Notes under the pieces: generated by a model
The model's database searches: none
Seen by the model: only the letters and a program-made list of their open reading frames with translations
Told to the model about the DNA's origin: nothing
Shown: positions 1 to 8,248 of the stretch, one piece after another
How positions within the stretch are numbered: the first letter of the stretch is position 1
Layout: the number at the start of each line of letters is the position of its first letter
Source: an uncultured Bacteroidales bacterium
GTDB lineage: Bacteria; Bacteroidota; Bacteroidia; Bacteroidales; UBA932
Assembly (NCBI GenBank): GCA_944326355.1
Contig: CALVDO010000019.1
Location: 1 to 46,536 of the forward strand
Direction of reading: 5' to 3'
Length of the DNA stretch: 46,536 nucleotides
Made by a program: the position numbers and the translations under genes

Positions 1-36
1 AGAACATTCAGAGGCCATTCGGGCAATCGTAAATAA
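1..36 (+). CDS. rpsS: 30S ribosomal protein S19, C-terminal end (partial)
   Basis: The first eleven codons of the window read RTFRGHSGNRK followed by TAA. This matches the conserved C-terminus of S19 (family ending FRGHSG.K), which sits in the small-subunit head. The gene begins outside the window. It lies 21 nt before rplV, the normal S10-operon order rpsS-rplV-rpsC. Only the tail is visible, so the call rests on the short motif plus gene order. Confidence 0.88.
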   Translation, partial: RTFRGHSGNRK

Positions 37-57
37 TTTTAAAATGAAATTGTAATT

Positions 58-480
58 ATGGGAGCTCGTAAAAGACAGATGGCCGAGAGGCTTAAAGAGA
101 TAAAGAAGCAGACAGCCATAGCAAAGCTGAATGACGTTCCTACGTCACCCCGCAAGATGCGCCTTGTTGCGGATCTGGTGAGAGGCGTTGAGGTGAACCG
201 TGCCCTTGACATCCTGAGATATTCGAAGAAGTCGGCTTCGGTCGACCTCGCAAAGCTTCTCCGCAGCGCGATTGCAAACTGGGAAGCCAAGAATCAGGAC
301 AAGACTCAGGAGCTTGACAACGGCAACGTGATCGTCAAGACAATCATGGTGAATGAGGGTCGCACGCTCAAGAGAATCCGTCCTTGTCCGCAGGGAAGGG
401 CCGGAAGAATCCGCAAGCGTTCCAACCATATTACCGTCATTCTCGACGTCAAGAAACCAACTGCAGCAGTGGAGGAATAA
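58..480 (+). CDS. rplV: 50S ribosomal protein L22
   Basis: 140-aa L22, which lines part of the peptide exit tunnel and contacts 23S rRNA. The core runs from about residue 25 ([20 protein letters not shown]) to about 130. The family's C-terminal block is clear, with [20 protein letters not shown] and then the HITVILD strand. A basic N-terminal extension of about 20 residues precedes the core, as in other Bacteroidetes. The gene lies between rpsS and rpsC, with 3 nt to rpsC, so all three are co-transcribed. Confidence 0.97.
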   Translation: MGARKRQMAERLKEIKKQTAIAKLNDVPTSPRKMRLVADLVRGVEVNRALDILRYSKKSASVDLAKLLRSAIANWEAKNQDKTQELDNGNVIVKTIMVNEGRTLKRIRPCPQGRAGRIRKRSNHITVILDVKKPTAAVEE

Positions 481-483
481 ATT

Positions 484-1239
484 ATGGGACAGAAGACAAA
501 TCCTATCAGCAACAGAATCGGTATCACCCGTGGTTGGGACTCTAACTGGTGTGGTGGTAGCTATGCGGAGAAGATAGCTGAAGACTACAAGATCCGCAAG
601 TATCTCGTGAACAGACTGGCCAAGGCAAGCCTTTCCAAGATAGTCATCGAGAGGACTCTCAAGCTCATTACCGTCACGATTCACGCGGCAAGACCGGGTG
701 TGATCATCGGAAAGGGCGGCACAGAGGTCGACAAGCTCAAGGAAGAGCTCAAGAAGGTGACCAAGAAGGATGTTCAGATCAACATCTTCGAGGTGAAGAA
801 GCCTGAGGTTGACGCTCACATCGTGGCCGACAGCATCGCCCGCCAGATCGAGGGCCGTGTTTCCTACAGAAGAGCCATCAAGATGGCCGTTGCAACTACC
901 ATGAGAGTAGGAGCAGAGGGAATCAAGGTTCAGATCAGCGGTCGTCTTGGCGGTGCCGAGATGGCGAGAAGCGAGATGTTCAAGGAAGGCCGTACGCCTC
1001 TCCACACTTTCCGTGCGGACATCGACTACGCTCTCGCTGAGGCTCATACCAAGGTCGGAGTCCTCGGAATCAAGGTGTGGATCTGCAACGGCGAGGTATA
1101 TGGCAAGAGAGATCTTTCTCCTAACGCCGGAATCGCCGCCAATGCGCAGGCTTCACACGGCGGACAGAACAGAGGTGGTCGCGGAGACCGTCGTCGTGGC
1201 GGCCGTCGCGGAGACCGTGACCGCAAGGAGAGCAGGTAG
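484..1239 (+). CDS. rpsC: 30S ribosomal protein S3
   Basis: 251-aa S3, a small-subunit head protein at the mRNA entry site. It starts [14 protein letters not shown], has the KH-domain GxxG loop in PGVIIGKGG (about residues 72-80), and the S3 C-terminal domain with [13 protein letters not shown] and [14 protein letters not shown]. The last 30 or so residues are a low-complexity Arg/Gly tail (RGG and [10 protein letters not shown]), the basic tail type seen in Bacteroidetes S3. Normally rplP-rpmC-rpsQ follow directly; here the gene is followed by a strong terminator and unrelated genes, so the ribosomal operon is cut at this point. Confidence 0.97.
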   Translation: MGQKTNPISNRIGITRGWDSNWCGGSYAEKIAEDYKIRKYLVNRLAKASLSKIVIERTLKLITVTIHAARPGVIIGKGGTEVDKLKEELKKVTKKDVQINIFEVKKPEVDAHIVADSIARQIEGRVSYRRAIKMAVATTMRVGAEGIKVQISGRLGGAEMARSEMFKEGRTPLHTFRADIDYALAEAHTKVGVLGIKVWICNGEVYGKRDLSPNAGIAANAQASHGGQNRGGRGDRRRGGRRGDRDRKESR

Positions 1240-1258
1240 TCTTTCCAGATAAGATGAA

Positions 1259-1287
1259 GAGCCGTCCCGTTTGCGGGGCGGCTTTTT
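1259..1287 (+). terminator. Rho-independent terminator after rpsC
   Basis: AGCCGTCCCG and CGGGGCGGCT form a 10-bp stem (one G-U pair) around a short TTTG loop, followed by TTTTT. It starts 20 nt after the rpsC stop and closes the ribosomal transcript here. Confidence 0.85.
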
Positions 1288-1290
1288 GCG

Positions 1291-1357
1291 TCTGAAGGTG
1301 AAGATTCAGCTCTGAAGGTGAAGATTCAGCTCCGAAGGTGAAGATTCAGCTCCGAAG
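1291..1357. repeat. 20-bp tandem repeat, about 3.3 copies
   Basis: Unit TCTGAAGGTGAAGATTCAGC. Copies lie at 1291-1310, 1311-1330 and 1331-1350 (the last starts TCC instead of TCT), then a partial copy TCCGAAG at 1351-1357. Each unit contains the small inverted repeat CTGAA...TTCAG, so each could form a mini-hairpin. The array begins four bases after the rpsC terminator T-run and is intergenic. The 20-bp period equals about two helical turns. Confidence 0.95.
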
Positions 1358-1435
1358 CGCCTGCGGATTTTGAAAATCCGTGGCAAAGACGTAATTTTAA
1401 GGGTTTTTCCGAATATGGTTTTATAATTATTTGCA

Positions 1436-2518
1436 ATGAAAAGAATTGTGATCGCGGCTTTTGCCGCCGCTGCTCTGGCGGGATGTGCCAGAGTGTCTGA
1501 CGTGACGAAAATAACGGGGACAATCATGTCTGACGGTATTACCGAAGTGAATGTGATCGTTCCTGATATGCAGATAGATACCCTCGTTCCGGTGTCCGAT
1601 GGAAAGTTCAGTGTCGAGATTCCTGCTGATCCGACTGTGATGGGCAGCATCTCGGCTGCCGCTTATGGCGTGGAGTTCATTCCTGACGGTACTCCGCTCG
1701 TCGTGACCCTCTCTCAGGAGCCGACTGTTGTTTCCAAGGCCGCCTCCAAGTCGGTCCAGGAAAGATTCAACGTTTTCAAGACCGAGTCTATGGCCATTCA
1801 GAATGACTTTGGGGCAGAGGCCGAGCAGATTTCCGCCGATATGTCTCTCTCTGATGAAGAGAAGTCAGCCAAACTTCAGGAAAGCTATGACAAGGCCCTG
1901 AACAGGTATGAGGAGTACAACAGGACGGTCCTTGCGGAGAATAAGGACAACGTGATAGCGCTTTTCGCCATTCAGACGATAGCGATGTCGATGGATGATC
2001 AGGCTTTGGACTCTGTTCTCAACACCCTCTCGGACAGGCTTCGTGAGAATGAGTTTGTGCAGTCGCTGAAGAAGAGCATTCAGGTGAGGTCGGAGACGGC
2101 CGAGGGAAAGATGTTCAAGGATTTCACCGTCGAGGACTCGGACGGCAGGACAGTGAGCCTGTCGGACTATGTCGGCAAAGGGCGTTATGTCCTTGTGGAT
2201 TTCTGGGCTTCATGGTGCGGCCCGTGCAAGGCTGAGATTCCAAATCTGAAGGCCATACACAAGAAGTATTCCGGCAAGGGTCTTGACGTGCTGAGTGTGG
2301 CCGTGTGGGATGATCCGCAGGCGACAAAAGACACGGCCCGCGTCTATGGCGTCACATGGAAGCAGATAATAAACGCCCAGAGGATTCCGACGGATCTCTA
2401 TGGCATTGAGAGTATTCCGCACATCATCCTCTTCGGTCCGGACGGCACCATTCTCGCCAGAGACCTGAGAGGAGAAGCCATCGGAGAAGAGATAGCCAGA
2501 CACATCAGCCTGAAGTGA
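1436..2518 (+). CDS. TlpA-like thioredoxin-fold lipoprotein (DUF4369 + AhpC/TSA)
   Basis: 360-aa predicted lipoprotein and thiol-disulfide oxidoreductase of the ResA/TlpA type. A signal peptide ends in lipobox LAGC with the lipid Cys at residue 17. Residues about 25-115 look like the beta-rich DUF4369 domain common in Bacteroidetes, 120-220 are helical and charged, and 225-360 are the thioredoxin domain. The redox motif WCGPC has Cys261 and Cys264, and the cis-proline region reads IESIPHIIL. It probably works in the periplasm, reducing or shuffling disulfides during cytochrome or envelope-protein maturation; the substrate cannot be told. Its stop overlaps the uvrC start (GTGA), so the two are translationally coupled. 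Confidence 0.9.
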   Translation: MKRIVIAAFAAAALAGCARVSDVTKITGTIMSDGITEVNVIVPDMQIDTLVPVSDGKFSVEIPADPTVMGSISAAAYGVEFIPDGTPLVVTLSQEPTVVSKAASKSVQERFNVFKTESMAIQNDFGAEAEQISADMSLSDEEKSAKLQESYDKALNRYEEYNRTVLAENKDNVIALFAIQTIAMSMDDQALDSVLNTLSDRLRENEFVQSLKKSIQVRSETAEGKMFKDFTVEDSDGRTVSLSDYVGKGRYVLVDFWASWCGPCKAEIPNLKAIHKKYSGKGLDVLSVAVWDDPQATKDTARVYGVTWKQIINAQRIPTDLYGIESIPHIILFGPDGTILARDLRGEAIGEEIARHISLK

Positions 2519-4317
2519 CTTTAAGAGAAAAGATAGCGCTTTTTCCGCATTCCCCCGGCGTCTACAGGTATTATGACGCCGAGGGAAACGTCATATATGT
2601 CGGCAAGGCCAAGGATCTTCATAAGAGGGTGGCTCAATATTTCGTCCCGCCTGAGCGGCTCACCAGAAAGACTGCCGTCATGGTGTCCAAGATAGCCGAC
2701 GCGCAGTATTCTGTGGTGGATACCGAGGCAGACGCCCTCCTTCTGGAGAACAACCTCATCAAGCAGTACAAGCCTAAGTACAACATCCTGCTCAAGGATT
2801 CGAAGACCTACCCATGGATCTGTGTGAGCGCGGACGAATTTCCCAAGGTCTTTCTTACGCGGCGCATCACTAAGGACGGGTCGAGATATTTCGGACCGTA
2901 CAGTTCTGTCATGCACGCGCGCAGCCTTCTGGAGCTTTTCTCCTCGCTCTATCCTCTCCGGACCTGCGCCAACAAGATAACTTCTGACGCGATTCTGAGA
3001 AAGAAATTCCGCCCGTGTCTCAATTTCCACATCGGCAGATGCAAGGGATGCTGCGTGGGTGCGGTCTCTCAGCAGGAGTATGCCGGGTACATCGACGAGA
3101 TCGTCCGTCTTCTCAAAGGCGGGGGCAGGGAGATGATCCAGCATTATCGGAATCTGATGAATGAGGCGGCTGAGTCTCTTGACTTCGAGACGGCCAATGT
3201 GTACAAGGAGAAGATGCTCTCTATCGAGAAACATTACAGCAAGTCCATCATCACGAGCTCCGGATCTGTGGATGCGGACGTGTTCTCCCTCGTCTTCGAT
3301 TCAAGCGATGCCTACGGCAACTTCATGAGGCTCAGGCAGGGGGCCGTCGTCCAGTCTCTCAATCTCGGCTTCAGGATGAATATCGAGGAGGACAGGTCGG
3401 AAGTGCTCGGGATGTTCATCGCCGAAATAAGTTCGAAGTTCGGCCGGCTGTCTAAGGAGGTCATAGTGCCGTTCTATCCTGACGTGGAGATTGACGGAGT
3501 GGAATTCCGCATTCCGGTCAGGGGCGACAAGCTGGCGCTTCTCGAGCTCAGTGCGAAGAATGCTGCGGAGATGCGCTTCAATGCGCTCAAGCAGAAGGAA
3601 CATACTGATCCTGACGAGTTCAGGAGAAAGGTGCTCGAAGAGCTGCGCGACGCGATAGGTATGAAGGAACTGCCTGTACATATCGAATGTTTCGACAACT
3701 CCAACATCCAGGGCACAAGCCCGGTGGCGTCATGTGTGGTCTTCAGGGACGGAGTGCCTTCCAAGAAGGACTATCGCCACTTCAACATAAAGACGGTGGT
3801 CGGAGCCAACGACTACGCCTCGATGAAGGAGGTCGTCAACCGGCGCTATTCGCGGATGCTTGCGGAGGCTCCTGACGATCTTCCGCAGCTTGTGGTGATA
3901 GACGGAGGAAAAGGCCAGCTTGCCTTTGCATACGAGGCGCTTGCGGAGCTCGGTCTCACTGAACGCCTTACGGTGGTAGGTCTCGCGAAGAGGCTTGAAG
4001 AGGTCATAAGGGTGGGGGATCCCTATCCGCTCTTCATCGACCGCAATTCTCAGGCTCTCAAGGTGCTTCAGCGCATCAGGGACGAGGCTCACCGCTTCGG
4101 AATCACGCACCACCGCAATCGCCGCAGCAAGGCGCAGATTGATTCTGCCCTGAGGGAGATTAAAGGCGTGGGAGAGAAGACGGAGCAGAGGCTCATCCTG
4201 CATTATGGAAGCGTAGCGAGGATAGCGGCGGCATCGGTAGATGACATTGCCGGTCTCGTCGGCAGGGATCTCGCTGAAAGGATACATATTCATCTGAACG
4301 GAAATCATGAAAAGTGA
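2515..4317 (+). CDS. uvrC: UvrABC excinuclease subunit C
   Basis: 600-aa UvrC, the nuclease that makes both incisions around UvrB-bound DNA damage. In order: GIY-YIG nuclease (about 10-90, SPGVYRYYD and VIYVGKAKDL), a cysteine cluster (about 150-180), the UVR helix that binds UvrB (about 205-235), the RNase-H-like second nuclease (about 375-530, CFDNSNIQGT and VIDGGKGQL) and C-terminal helix-hairpin-helix motifs (EIKGVGEKTEQRL). The start is GTG at 2515, overlapping the previous stop by 4 nt; no ATG fits as well and the N-terminus matches the family. The 3' end overlaps pnuC by 11 nt. Confidence 0.96.
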   Translation: MTLREKIALFPHSPGVYRYYDAEGNVIYVGKAKDLHKRVAQYFVPPERLTRKTAVMVSKIADAQYSVVDTEADALLLENNLIKQYKPKYNILLKDSKTYPWICVSADEFPKVFLTRRITKDGSRYFGPYSSVMHARSLLELFSSLYPLRTCANKITSDAILRKKFRPCLNFHIGRCKGCCVGAVSQQEYAGYIDEIVRLLKGGGREMIQHYRNLMNEAAESLDFETANVYKEKMLSIEKHYSKSIITSSGSVDADVFSLVFDSSDAYGNFMRLRQGAVVQSLNLGFRMNIEEDRSEVLGMFIAEISSKFGRLSKEVIVPFYPDVEIDGVEFRIPVRGDKLALLELSAKNAAEMRFNALKQKEHTDPDEFRRKVLEELRDAIGMKELPVHIECFDNSNIQGTSPVASCVVFRDGVPSKKDYRHFNIKTVVGANDYASMKEVVNRRYSRMLAEAPDDLPQLVVIDGGKGQLAFAYEALAELGLTERLTVVGLAKRLEEVIRVGDPYPLFIDRNSQALKVLQRIRDEAHRFGITHHRNRRSKAQIDSALREIKGVGEKTEQRLILHYGSVARIAAASVDDIAGLVGRDLAERIHIHLNGNHEK

Positions 4318-5035
4318 CGGTCGCATACTCGGTTTTTATGACATTTTTCTCATACTGGGAGTCATACTCACGAGCATGGCTTATTCCCTGACCTCCGGAG
4401 ACTTCGACATTCTCGGGGCGGCGGCCGGAATAAGCGGCGTAATATGCGTGGTGCTTGTGGCAAAGGGAAGCATCTGGAACTATGTATTCGGGCTTGTCAA
4501 TGTGGCGGCCTACGCTGTCATATCATGGAAGGCGTCTCTTTATGGCGACGCCGCTCTCAATGCCCTGTATTATCTTCCGATGCAGTTCATCGGATGGTGG
4601 CAGTGGCGCAGACGCGGAGCTGCCGCCACGAGGGCCGAGGCGGACAATCCGGAGCAGGACGTCAGAGTGCGTGCGAGACGGCTCACAGCCATCCGCAGGC
4701 TCATTCTTGCGTTTGGGAGTGCAGCCCTCGTCGTTGCCGGAGGCTTCATCCTGCGTTCCCTGGGAGATCCTCAGCCATTCAAGGATTCCGCGACCACGGT
4801 TCTCAGCATCATTGCCCAGTATCTAATGGCTTTCGCCTATATGGAGCAGTGGGTGCTCTGGATACTTACCAATCTGATAAGCATCATCATGTGGGGCGTC
4901 CTCATGGCTCATGACGAGGCTCATGCCGGTCTCATGGTCATAATGTGGTCGTTCTATCTCCTCAATTCTATAAACGGACTGCGAGTGTGGATGAAGCTCA
5001 GTGCGGCTCGCAACGGGAATGAAGAAAAACTCTAA
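4307..5035 (+). CDS. pnuC: Nicotinamide riboside/vitamin transporter, PnuC family
   Basis: 242-aa inner-membrane protein with about seven hydrophobic segments. The PnuC signature region YYLPMQFIGWWQWRR is at about 89-102, with W97, W98 and W100 in the substrate-stacking motif, followed by a basic cytoplasmic loop to about 128. PnuC proteins are facilitators for nicotinamide riboside; close relatives carry thiamine or riboflavin (PnuT, PnuX). No TPP riboswitch and no thiamine pyrophosphokinase gene lie next to it, so the nicotinamide riboside role is favoured. The start lies inside the end of uvrC, making a three-gene run with it and the thioredoxin-like gene. Confidence 0.88.
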   Translation: MKSDGRILGFYDIFLILGVILTSMAYSLTSGDFDILGAAAGISGVICVVLVAKGSIWNYVFGLVNVAAYAVISWKASLYGDAALNALYYLPMQFIGWWQWRRRGAAATRAEADNPEQDVRVRARRLTAIRRLILAFGSAALVVAGGFILRSLGDPQPFKDSATTVLSIIAQYLMAFAYMEQWVLWILTNLISIIMWGVLMAHDEAHAGLMVIMWSFYLLNSINGLRVWMKLSAARNGNEEKL

Positions 5036-5067
5036 CTGGCTTGCAGAGCCGTTTTTGCAAAAAAATC

Positions 5068-5098
5068 TTTCATTTTTCGTATTTTTTTACTTATTTTG
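5068..5098 (+). promoter_or_regulatory. Candidate acpP promoter
   Basis: TTATTTTG at 5091-5098 differs at one base from the -7 box TAnnTTTG, with TTTC (for TTTG) at 5068-5071 and a 19-nt spacer. The 90-nt leader to acpP is very A/T-rich, fitting a highly expressed gene. Inferred from the consensus only. Confidence 0.45.
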
Positions 5099-5190
5099 CA
5101 CCCCGGTTTGGATGCCTGAGACGATTGTCTCATCAATTGCAACAAAAGTGTATTTAAACATAAACTATTAATTATCTAAAATTTACTATT

Positions 5191-5430
5191 ATGTCAGAAG
5201 TTGCAGAAAAAGTAAAGGCGATTATCGTTGATAAATTGGGCGTTGACGAGTCAGAGGTTACCGAGACAGCGAACTTTCAGAACGATCTTGGTGCCGATTC
5301 TCTTGATACTGTAGAGCTTATCATGGAATTTGAAAAGGCTTTCGGCATCACGATTCCTGATGAGGATGCAGGTGAGAAGATCGCTACAGTAGGTGACGCT
5401 ATCGCATACATCGAGAACAAGCTGAAATAG
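5191..5430 (+). CDS. acpP: Acyl carrier protein
   Basis: 79-aa acidic four-helix carrier of fatty-acid synthesis. The phosphopantetheine attachment serine is Ser37 in [15 protein letters not shown], and the C-terminal half ([10 protein letters not shown]...[11 protein letters not shown]) is typical. It carries growing acyl chains as thioesters between the cytoplasmic Fab enzymes. Usually fabF follows acpP; here a terminator follows directly and the next gene is on the opposite strand, so acpP is monocistronic in this genome. Confidence 0.97.
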   Translation: MSEVAEKVKAIIVDKLGVDESEVTETANFQNDLGADSLDTVELIMEFEKAFGITIPDEDAGEKIATVGDAIAYIENKLK

Positions 5431-5459
5431 TTGTCTCCACTGATTTCTCGGAAATATCA

Positions 5460-5489
5460 GGAGCTGTCCGTTCGGGCAGCTCCTTTTTT
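5460..5489 (+). terminator. Rho-independent terminator after acpP
   Basis: GGAGCTGTCC and GGGCAGCTCC pair over 10 bp (one G-U) around a GTTC loop, followed by TTTTTT. It starts 29 nt after the acpP stop. Confidence 0.9.
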
Positions 5490-5567
5490 GTATTCACTTT
5501 TTCGTATTCACTTTTTCGTATTCGCCGGTATTCGCCGCTCCTCTCTGGTATTCGCCGCTTCTCTCTT
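5490..5567. repeat. Degenerate tandem repeats, each starting GTATTC
   Basis: Two perfect copies of GTATTCACTTTTTC (5490-5503, 5504-5517), then GTATTCGCCG (5518-5527), then two related 20-21-nt units starting GTATTCGCCGCT (5528-5547, 5548-5567). The five units share GTATTC but differ in length. As with the array after rpsC, the block begins right behind a terminator T-run. Confidence 0.85.
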
Positions 5568-5619
5568 GATGGCGGAAGCCTTGTGCGGCTATTCTCCGGA
5601 CACTGGGGCGCCGCTGCTG

Positions 5620-7332
5620 CTACAGCGAACGCGGTACGGAGTAGGTGACTTCAACCATCGGCACCCTTCTCGCCTTGAGGTCGTTGGCGTCGGCTCCGGC
5701 AGGGGCAGGCGCATCAGGTCCTCTGAGGATGCAGGTGTAGTATCTGTCCTTGTCAAGCTGAGGCGAACTGCTTGTGGTCTGGTTTGACGAATTGCTCATC
5801 ATCGCAGCCATCATGTAGTAGTTGTAGTAGTTGCTGTAGTCGTAGTATCCCCCATAGCCGTACCCGTAGCCGTATCCGTAGTTGCCGTATCCGTACAGAT
5901 TGTTGTAGTAGCTGTTGTACAGGAGGTTCTGATAATATTCGTTGAGGTCTGAGTTGTCCGATGTCTCAGTGACGGTCTCTGTGGCGAGGATAAGAAGCCA
6001 GATGTCCCTTGTCCTGAAGTCGGCTTCGTCGTCCAGCTTGATCACTTCCTGCACATGGTGAGTGATGTCCGGGGCATATTGGCTCAGCGACCAGTTGACG
6101 TCGCCCTGATTCTCGCTCGACACGCTGGCATCGGTGAGCCCGGCGTAATATACCGAATGGGTTGTCCCTCCTTCCGCATCGTCCGACGAGACTTCGGAAT
6201 TGAGCCTGCACGTCGGGCTGAGCATGGTAGGATAGATGTCCTTCAGATTGTAGTCGGGATCATCGAACGGGAATATAAGGGAGGCCTTGTTGATGACGAC
6301 GCTGTTCATGTCCACCCCGTTGGCTGTGAAGGACGCCACCACGCTGTCGCGTATCTCTTTCGCGGAAATCACAGGCTTCAGTCCGCCCCCGCCCTCGACT
6401 CGGATGGACTCTCCGCTGATGATGACATTGTTGTCCGGGTTGGACGGGTCGTATGAGTCATGATAGCAGAGGTTCAGCGCATACTGCTGTCCGCTCGAGC
6501 TGTAGGTCAGGCTCTGTGCTCCGAAATAGAACAGGAATGAGGTGTCTTTCCTTTCCCCTTCGTAGGTCGACATGAACTGCAGCTCCGCGTAGTTTCCCGA
6601 CACGATGTATGAGTCGCTCACCTGCATTACGAGCTCGAACATGTTGATTCTTCCGCCGTTGCCGACCGGATCCTCCGCCATGAGGCAGATGCCGGGGAAC
6701 TCCTCGTTGTATTTTCCTATCGAGTCGATGTCCGCGTATTTCTCGGCGAGCCTGTCTATGTAGTCCTGTCCGAATGACTTGCTGAAGTCGAATGAGAGCG
6801 AGTCCTGACCGCTGTATACTATAAGCGGGCTTATCGGGCTGCTGCCGATGACTCCGTCTTCACGCATCCTGTAGCCGGAGCTCGTGTAGATGTATTTTGA
6901 CCCGAGGTCTTTAGTGATTTCGTATGCGTAGATGTTCTGCAAGATCTTCTCCTGGCTCTCGTCCGGATAGGAGAGGGTGTCTCTCACTGCCGTGAAGTGG
7001 AAGCGGATGATCTCCGGATTCTCTCCGAAGTCCATCTCTTCCTCGAGAGGGACGAGGGTGAAGGCGCTTGCTCGCTTCGATAGCCCTGTCTCCGGATCTC
7101 TGACTGCGCCGACCGTGATCCTGCTCGAGCTGAATCCGGAGAGGCTGTCAGAATATTCCATCTTTATGTCGGTCAGCGGAAAAGATATGGTGTGAACGTC
7201 ATAAAGCTGGTCCGTCGGGATGAAATTCTGTCCCACATTGTCGTCTATGTAAACGCAGGAGGAGATGCAGGCTGCGAGGCAGCATGCCGTCAGGGTCCGT
7301 CCTGCCCGGATCTCTTTCAGGATGTTTCTCAT
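5620..7332 (-). CDS. DUF4270 family lipoprotein
   Basis: 570-aa predicted lipoprotein. The signal peptide ends in ISSC (Cys26) followed by VYIDDN, and the DUF4270 opening (DDNVGQNFIPTDQLYDVHTISF) is recognisable. DUF4270 proteins are Bacteroidetes envelope lipoproteins of unknown function with long beta-rich bodies. A low-complexity Tyr/Gly/Asn stretch (about residues 466-508, 5809-5937) is inserted before the conserved C-terminus. It lies 33 nt downstream of the GT5 gene on the same strand, a pairing I recall in other Bacteroidetes, and probably shares its promoter. The molecular role is unknown. Confidence 0.85.
   Translation of the reverse strand: MRNILKEIRAGRTLTACCLAACISSCVYIDDNVGQNFIPTDQLYDVHTISFPLTDIKMEYSDSLSGFSSSRITVGAVRDPETGLSKRASAFTLVPLEEEMDFGENPEIIRFHFTAVRDTLSYPDESQEKILQNIYAYEITKDLGSKYIYTSSGYRMREDGVIGSSPISPLIVYSGQDSLSFDFSKSFGQDYIDRLAEKYADIDSIGKYNEEFPGICLMAEDPVGNGGRINMFELVMQVSDSYIVSGNYAELQFMSTYEGERKDTSFLFYFGAQSLTYSSSGQQYALNLCYHDSYDPSNPDNNVIISGESIRVEGGGGLKPVISAKEIRDSVVASFTANGVDMNSVVINKASLIFPFDDPDYNLKDIYPTMLSPTCRLNSEVSSDDAEGGTTHSVYYAGLTDASVSSENQGDVNWSLSQYAPDITHHVQEVIKLDDEADFRTRDIWLLILATETVTETSDNSDLNEYYQNLLYNSYYNNLYGYGNYGYGYGYGYGGYYDYSNYYNYYMMAAMMSNSSNQTTSSSPQLDKDRYYTCILRGPDAPAPAGADANDLKARRVPMVEVTYSVPRSL
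5809..5937 (-). repeat. Tyr/Gly-rich coding microsatellite in the DUF4270 gene
   Basis: Inside the DUF4270 coding region the DNA is a run of near-identical hexamers (CCGTAC/CCGTAG/CCGTAT on the + strand, about 5860-5900), encoding YGYGNYGYGYGYGYGG flanked by YY/NYY clusters. In-frame hexamers allow slippage without frameshift, so length may vary between strains (inference). Confidence 0.8.
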
Positions 7333-7365
7333 TTCTTCGTATATGCTCAGTCCGTTACCCAGCCT

Positions 7366-8190
7366 TCAGACGAGGCTGTAGAATCTGTCGTATTCGTCAA
7401 TGTATGAGCCGTCTTTCAGGGAGTCGGCGTCATATTTCAGCACCGGTTTGCCGCAGCTGCCGCAGAACTCCGCGAGACGAGGGGATATGCCTTCCGAGCC
7501 TATTATAATGCCGTCGGAATACCGGACGGCGAGTTCAGCAAGATCCATGCCGTCAGAGTCATCCGGAAGCGGCACGTCTTCCTCCCTGACGCCGCTCATC
7601 AGGATTCTCTCTCTGAAGTCCGGAGCGAACTTCTCGTCCGATATGTCATTGTAGAGAGAGAGGACTATCCTGCTGTCGGAGAAGATCGGATCTTCTCTGT
7701 AGGCCTTCTTGAGATAGAGCGGGAGCACATGTGATATCCATCCGTGGCAGTGGATTATGTCCGGGGCCCAGCGGAGCTTCTTGACCGTCTCCAGCACTCC
7801 CCGGGCGAAGAAGATGGCCCTTTCCCCGTTGTCGGCGAAGAAGATCCCGTTCTCGTCCCTGTATATCTGCCTCCTGTGGAAATAGTCTTCGTTGTCGATG
7901 AAGTAGACCTGCATCCTCGCGGCCGAGATAGAAGCCACCTTTATGACGAGCGGTCTGTCCACGTCGCTGATTATGATGTTCATTCCGGACAGCCTGATGA
8001 CTTCGTGAAGCTGGTTTTTCCTCTCGTTGATGCAGCCGTAGCGCGGCATGAACGACCGGATCTCCTTCTTCCTCTCCTGTATTCCCTGCGGGAGGTATCT
8101 TCCGATGTGAGAGATTTCGGACTCAGGAAGATAAGGGAAAATTTCGGAATTGACGAACAGTACTCTTTTGACGGTGGCAGGCTCTCCCAT
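7366..8190 (-). CDS. GT5-type glycogen/starch synthase N-terminal-domain protein
   Basis: 274-aa protein matching the N-terminal Rossmann half of GT5 glycogen/starch synthase: KRVLFVNSEIFPYLPESEISHIGRYLPQGI at the start, EIRSFMPRYG (about 43-52), and DIIHCHGWISHVLPLYLK in the middle. Full enzymes are about 470 aa or more; the whole C-terminal nucleotide-sugar half is absent. Short forms like this are common in Bacteroidetes and annotated as glycogen synthase. The K-x-G-G ADP-glucose loop near the start of full enzymes is replaced by SEISHIG, so glycogen synthesis is doubtful. It is the first gene of a leftward pair with the DUF4270 gene and is divergent from ftsX. Confidence 0.75.
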   Translation of the reverse strand: MGEPATVKRVLFVNSEIFPYLPESEISHIGRYLPQGIQERKKEIRSFMPRYGCINERKNQLHEVIRLSGMNIIISDVDRPLVIKVASISAARMQVYFIDNEDYFHRRQIYRDENGIFFADNGERAIFFARGVLETVKKLRWAPDIIHCHGWISHVLPLYLKKAYREDPIFSDSRIVLSLYNDISDEKFAPDFRERILMSGVREEDVPLPDDSDGMDLAELAVRYSDGIIIGSEGISPRLAEFCGSCGKPVLKYDADSLKDGSYIDEYDRFYSLV

Positions 8191-8218
8191 ATTTCAATTT
8201 TTAAAGACAAAATCTCAA

Positions 8219-8226
8219 CAAAGATA
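8219..8226 (-). promoter_or_regulatory. -7 box of the GT5/DUF4270 promoter
   Basis: TATCTTTG on the minus strand (CAAAGATA on +), a perfect TAnnTTTG -7 box, 28 nt before the GT5 start codon. No clear -33 TTTG at 19-20 nt. Confidence 0.65.
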
Positions 8227-8248
8227 ATAATTATTTTTGATATTTCAC

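Noticed and set aside
145..1047. 300-aa open frame on the minus strand
   Set aside because: It is fully antisense to rplV and rpsC and shows no recognisable domain.
1291..1357. CRISPR-like array
   Set aside because: Units are contiguous 20-mers with no unique spacers and no cas genes nearby.
5036..5190. TPP riboswitch linked to pnuC
   Set aside because: No TPP aptamer motifs, and the region follows rather than precedes pnuC.
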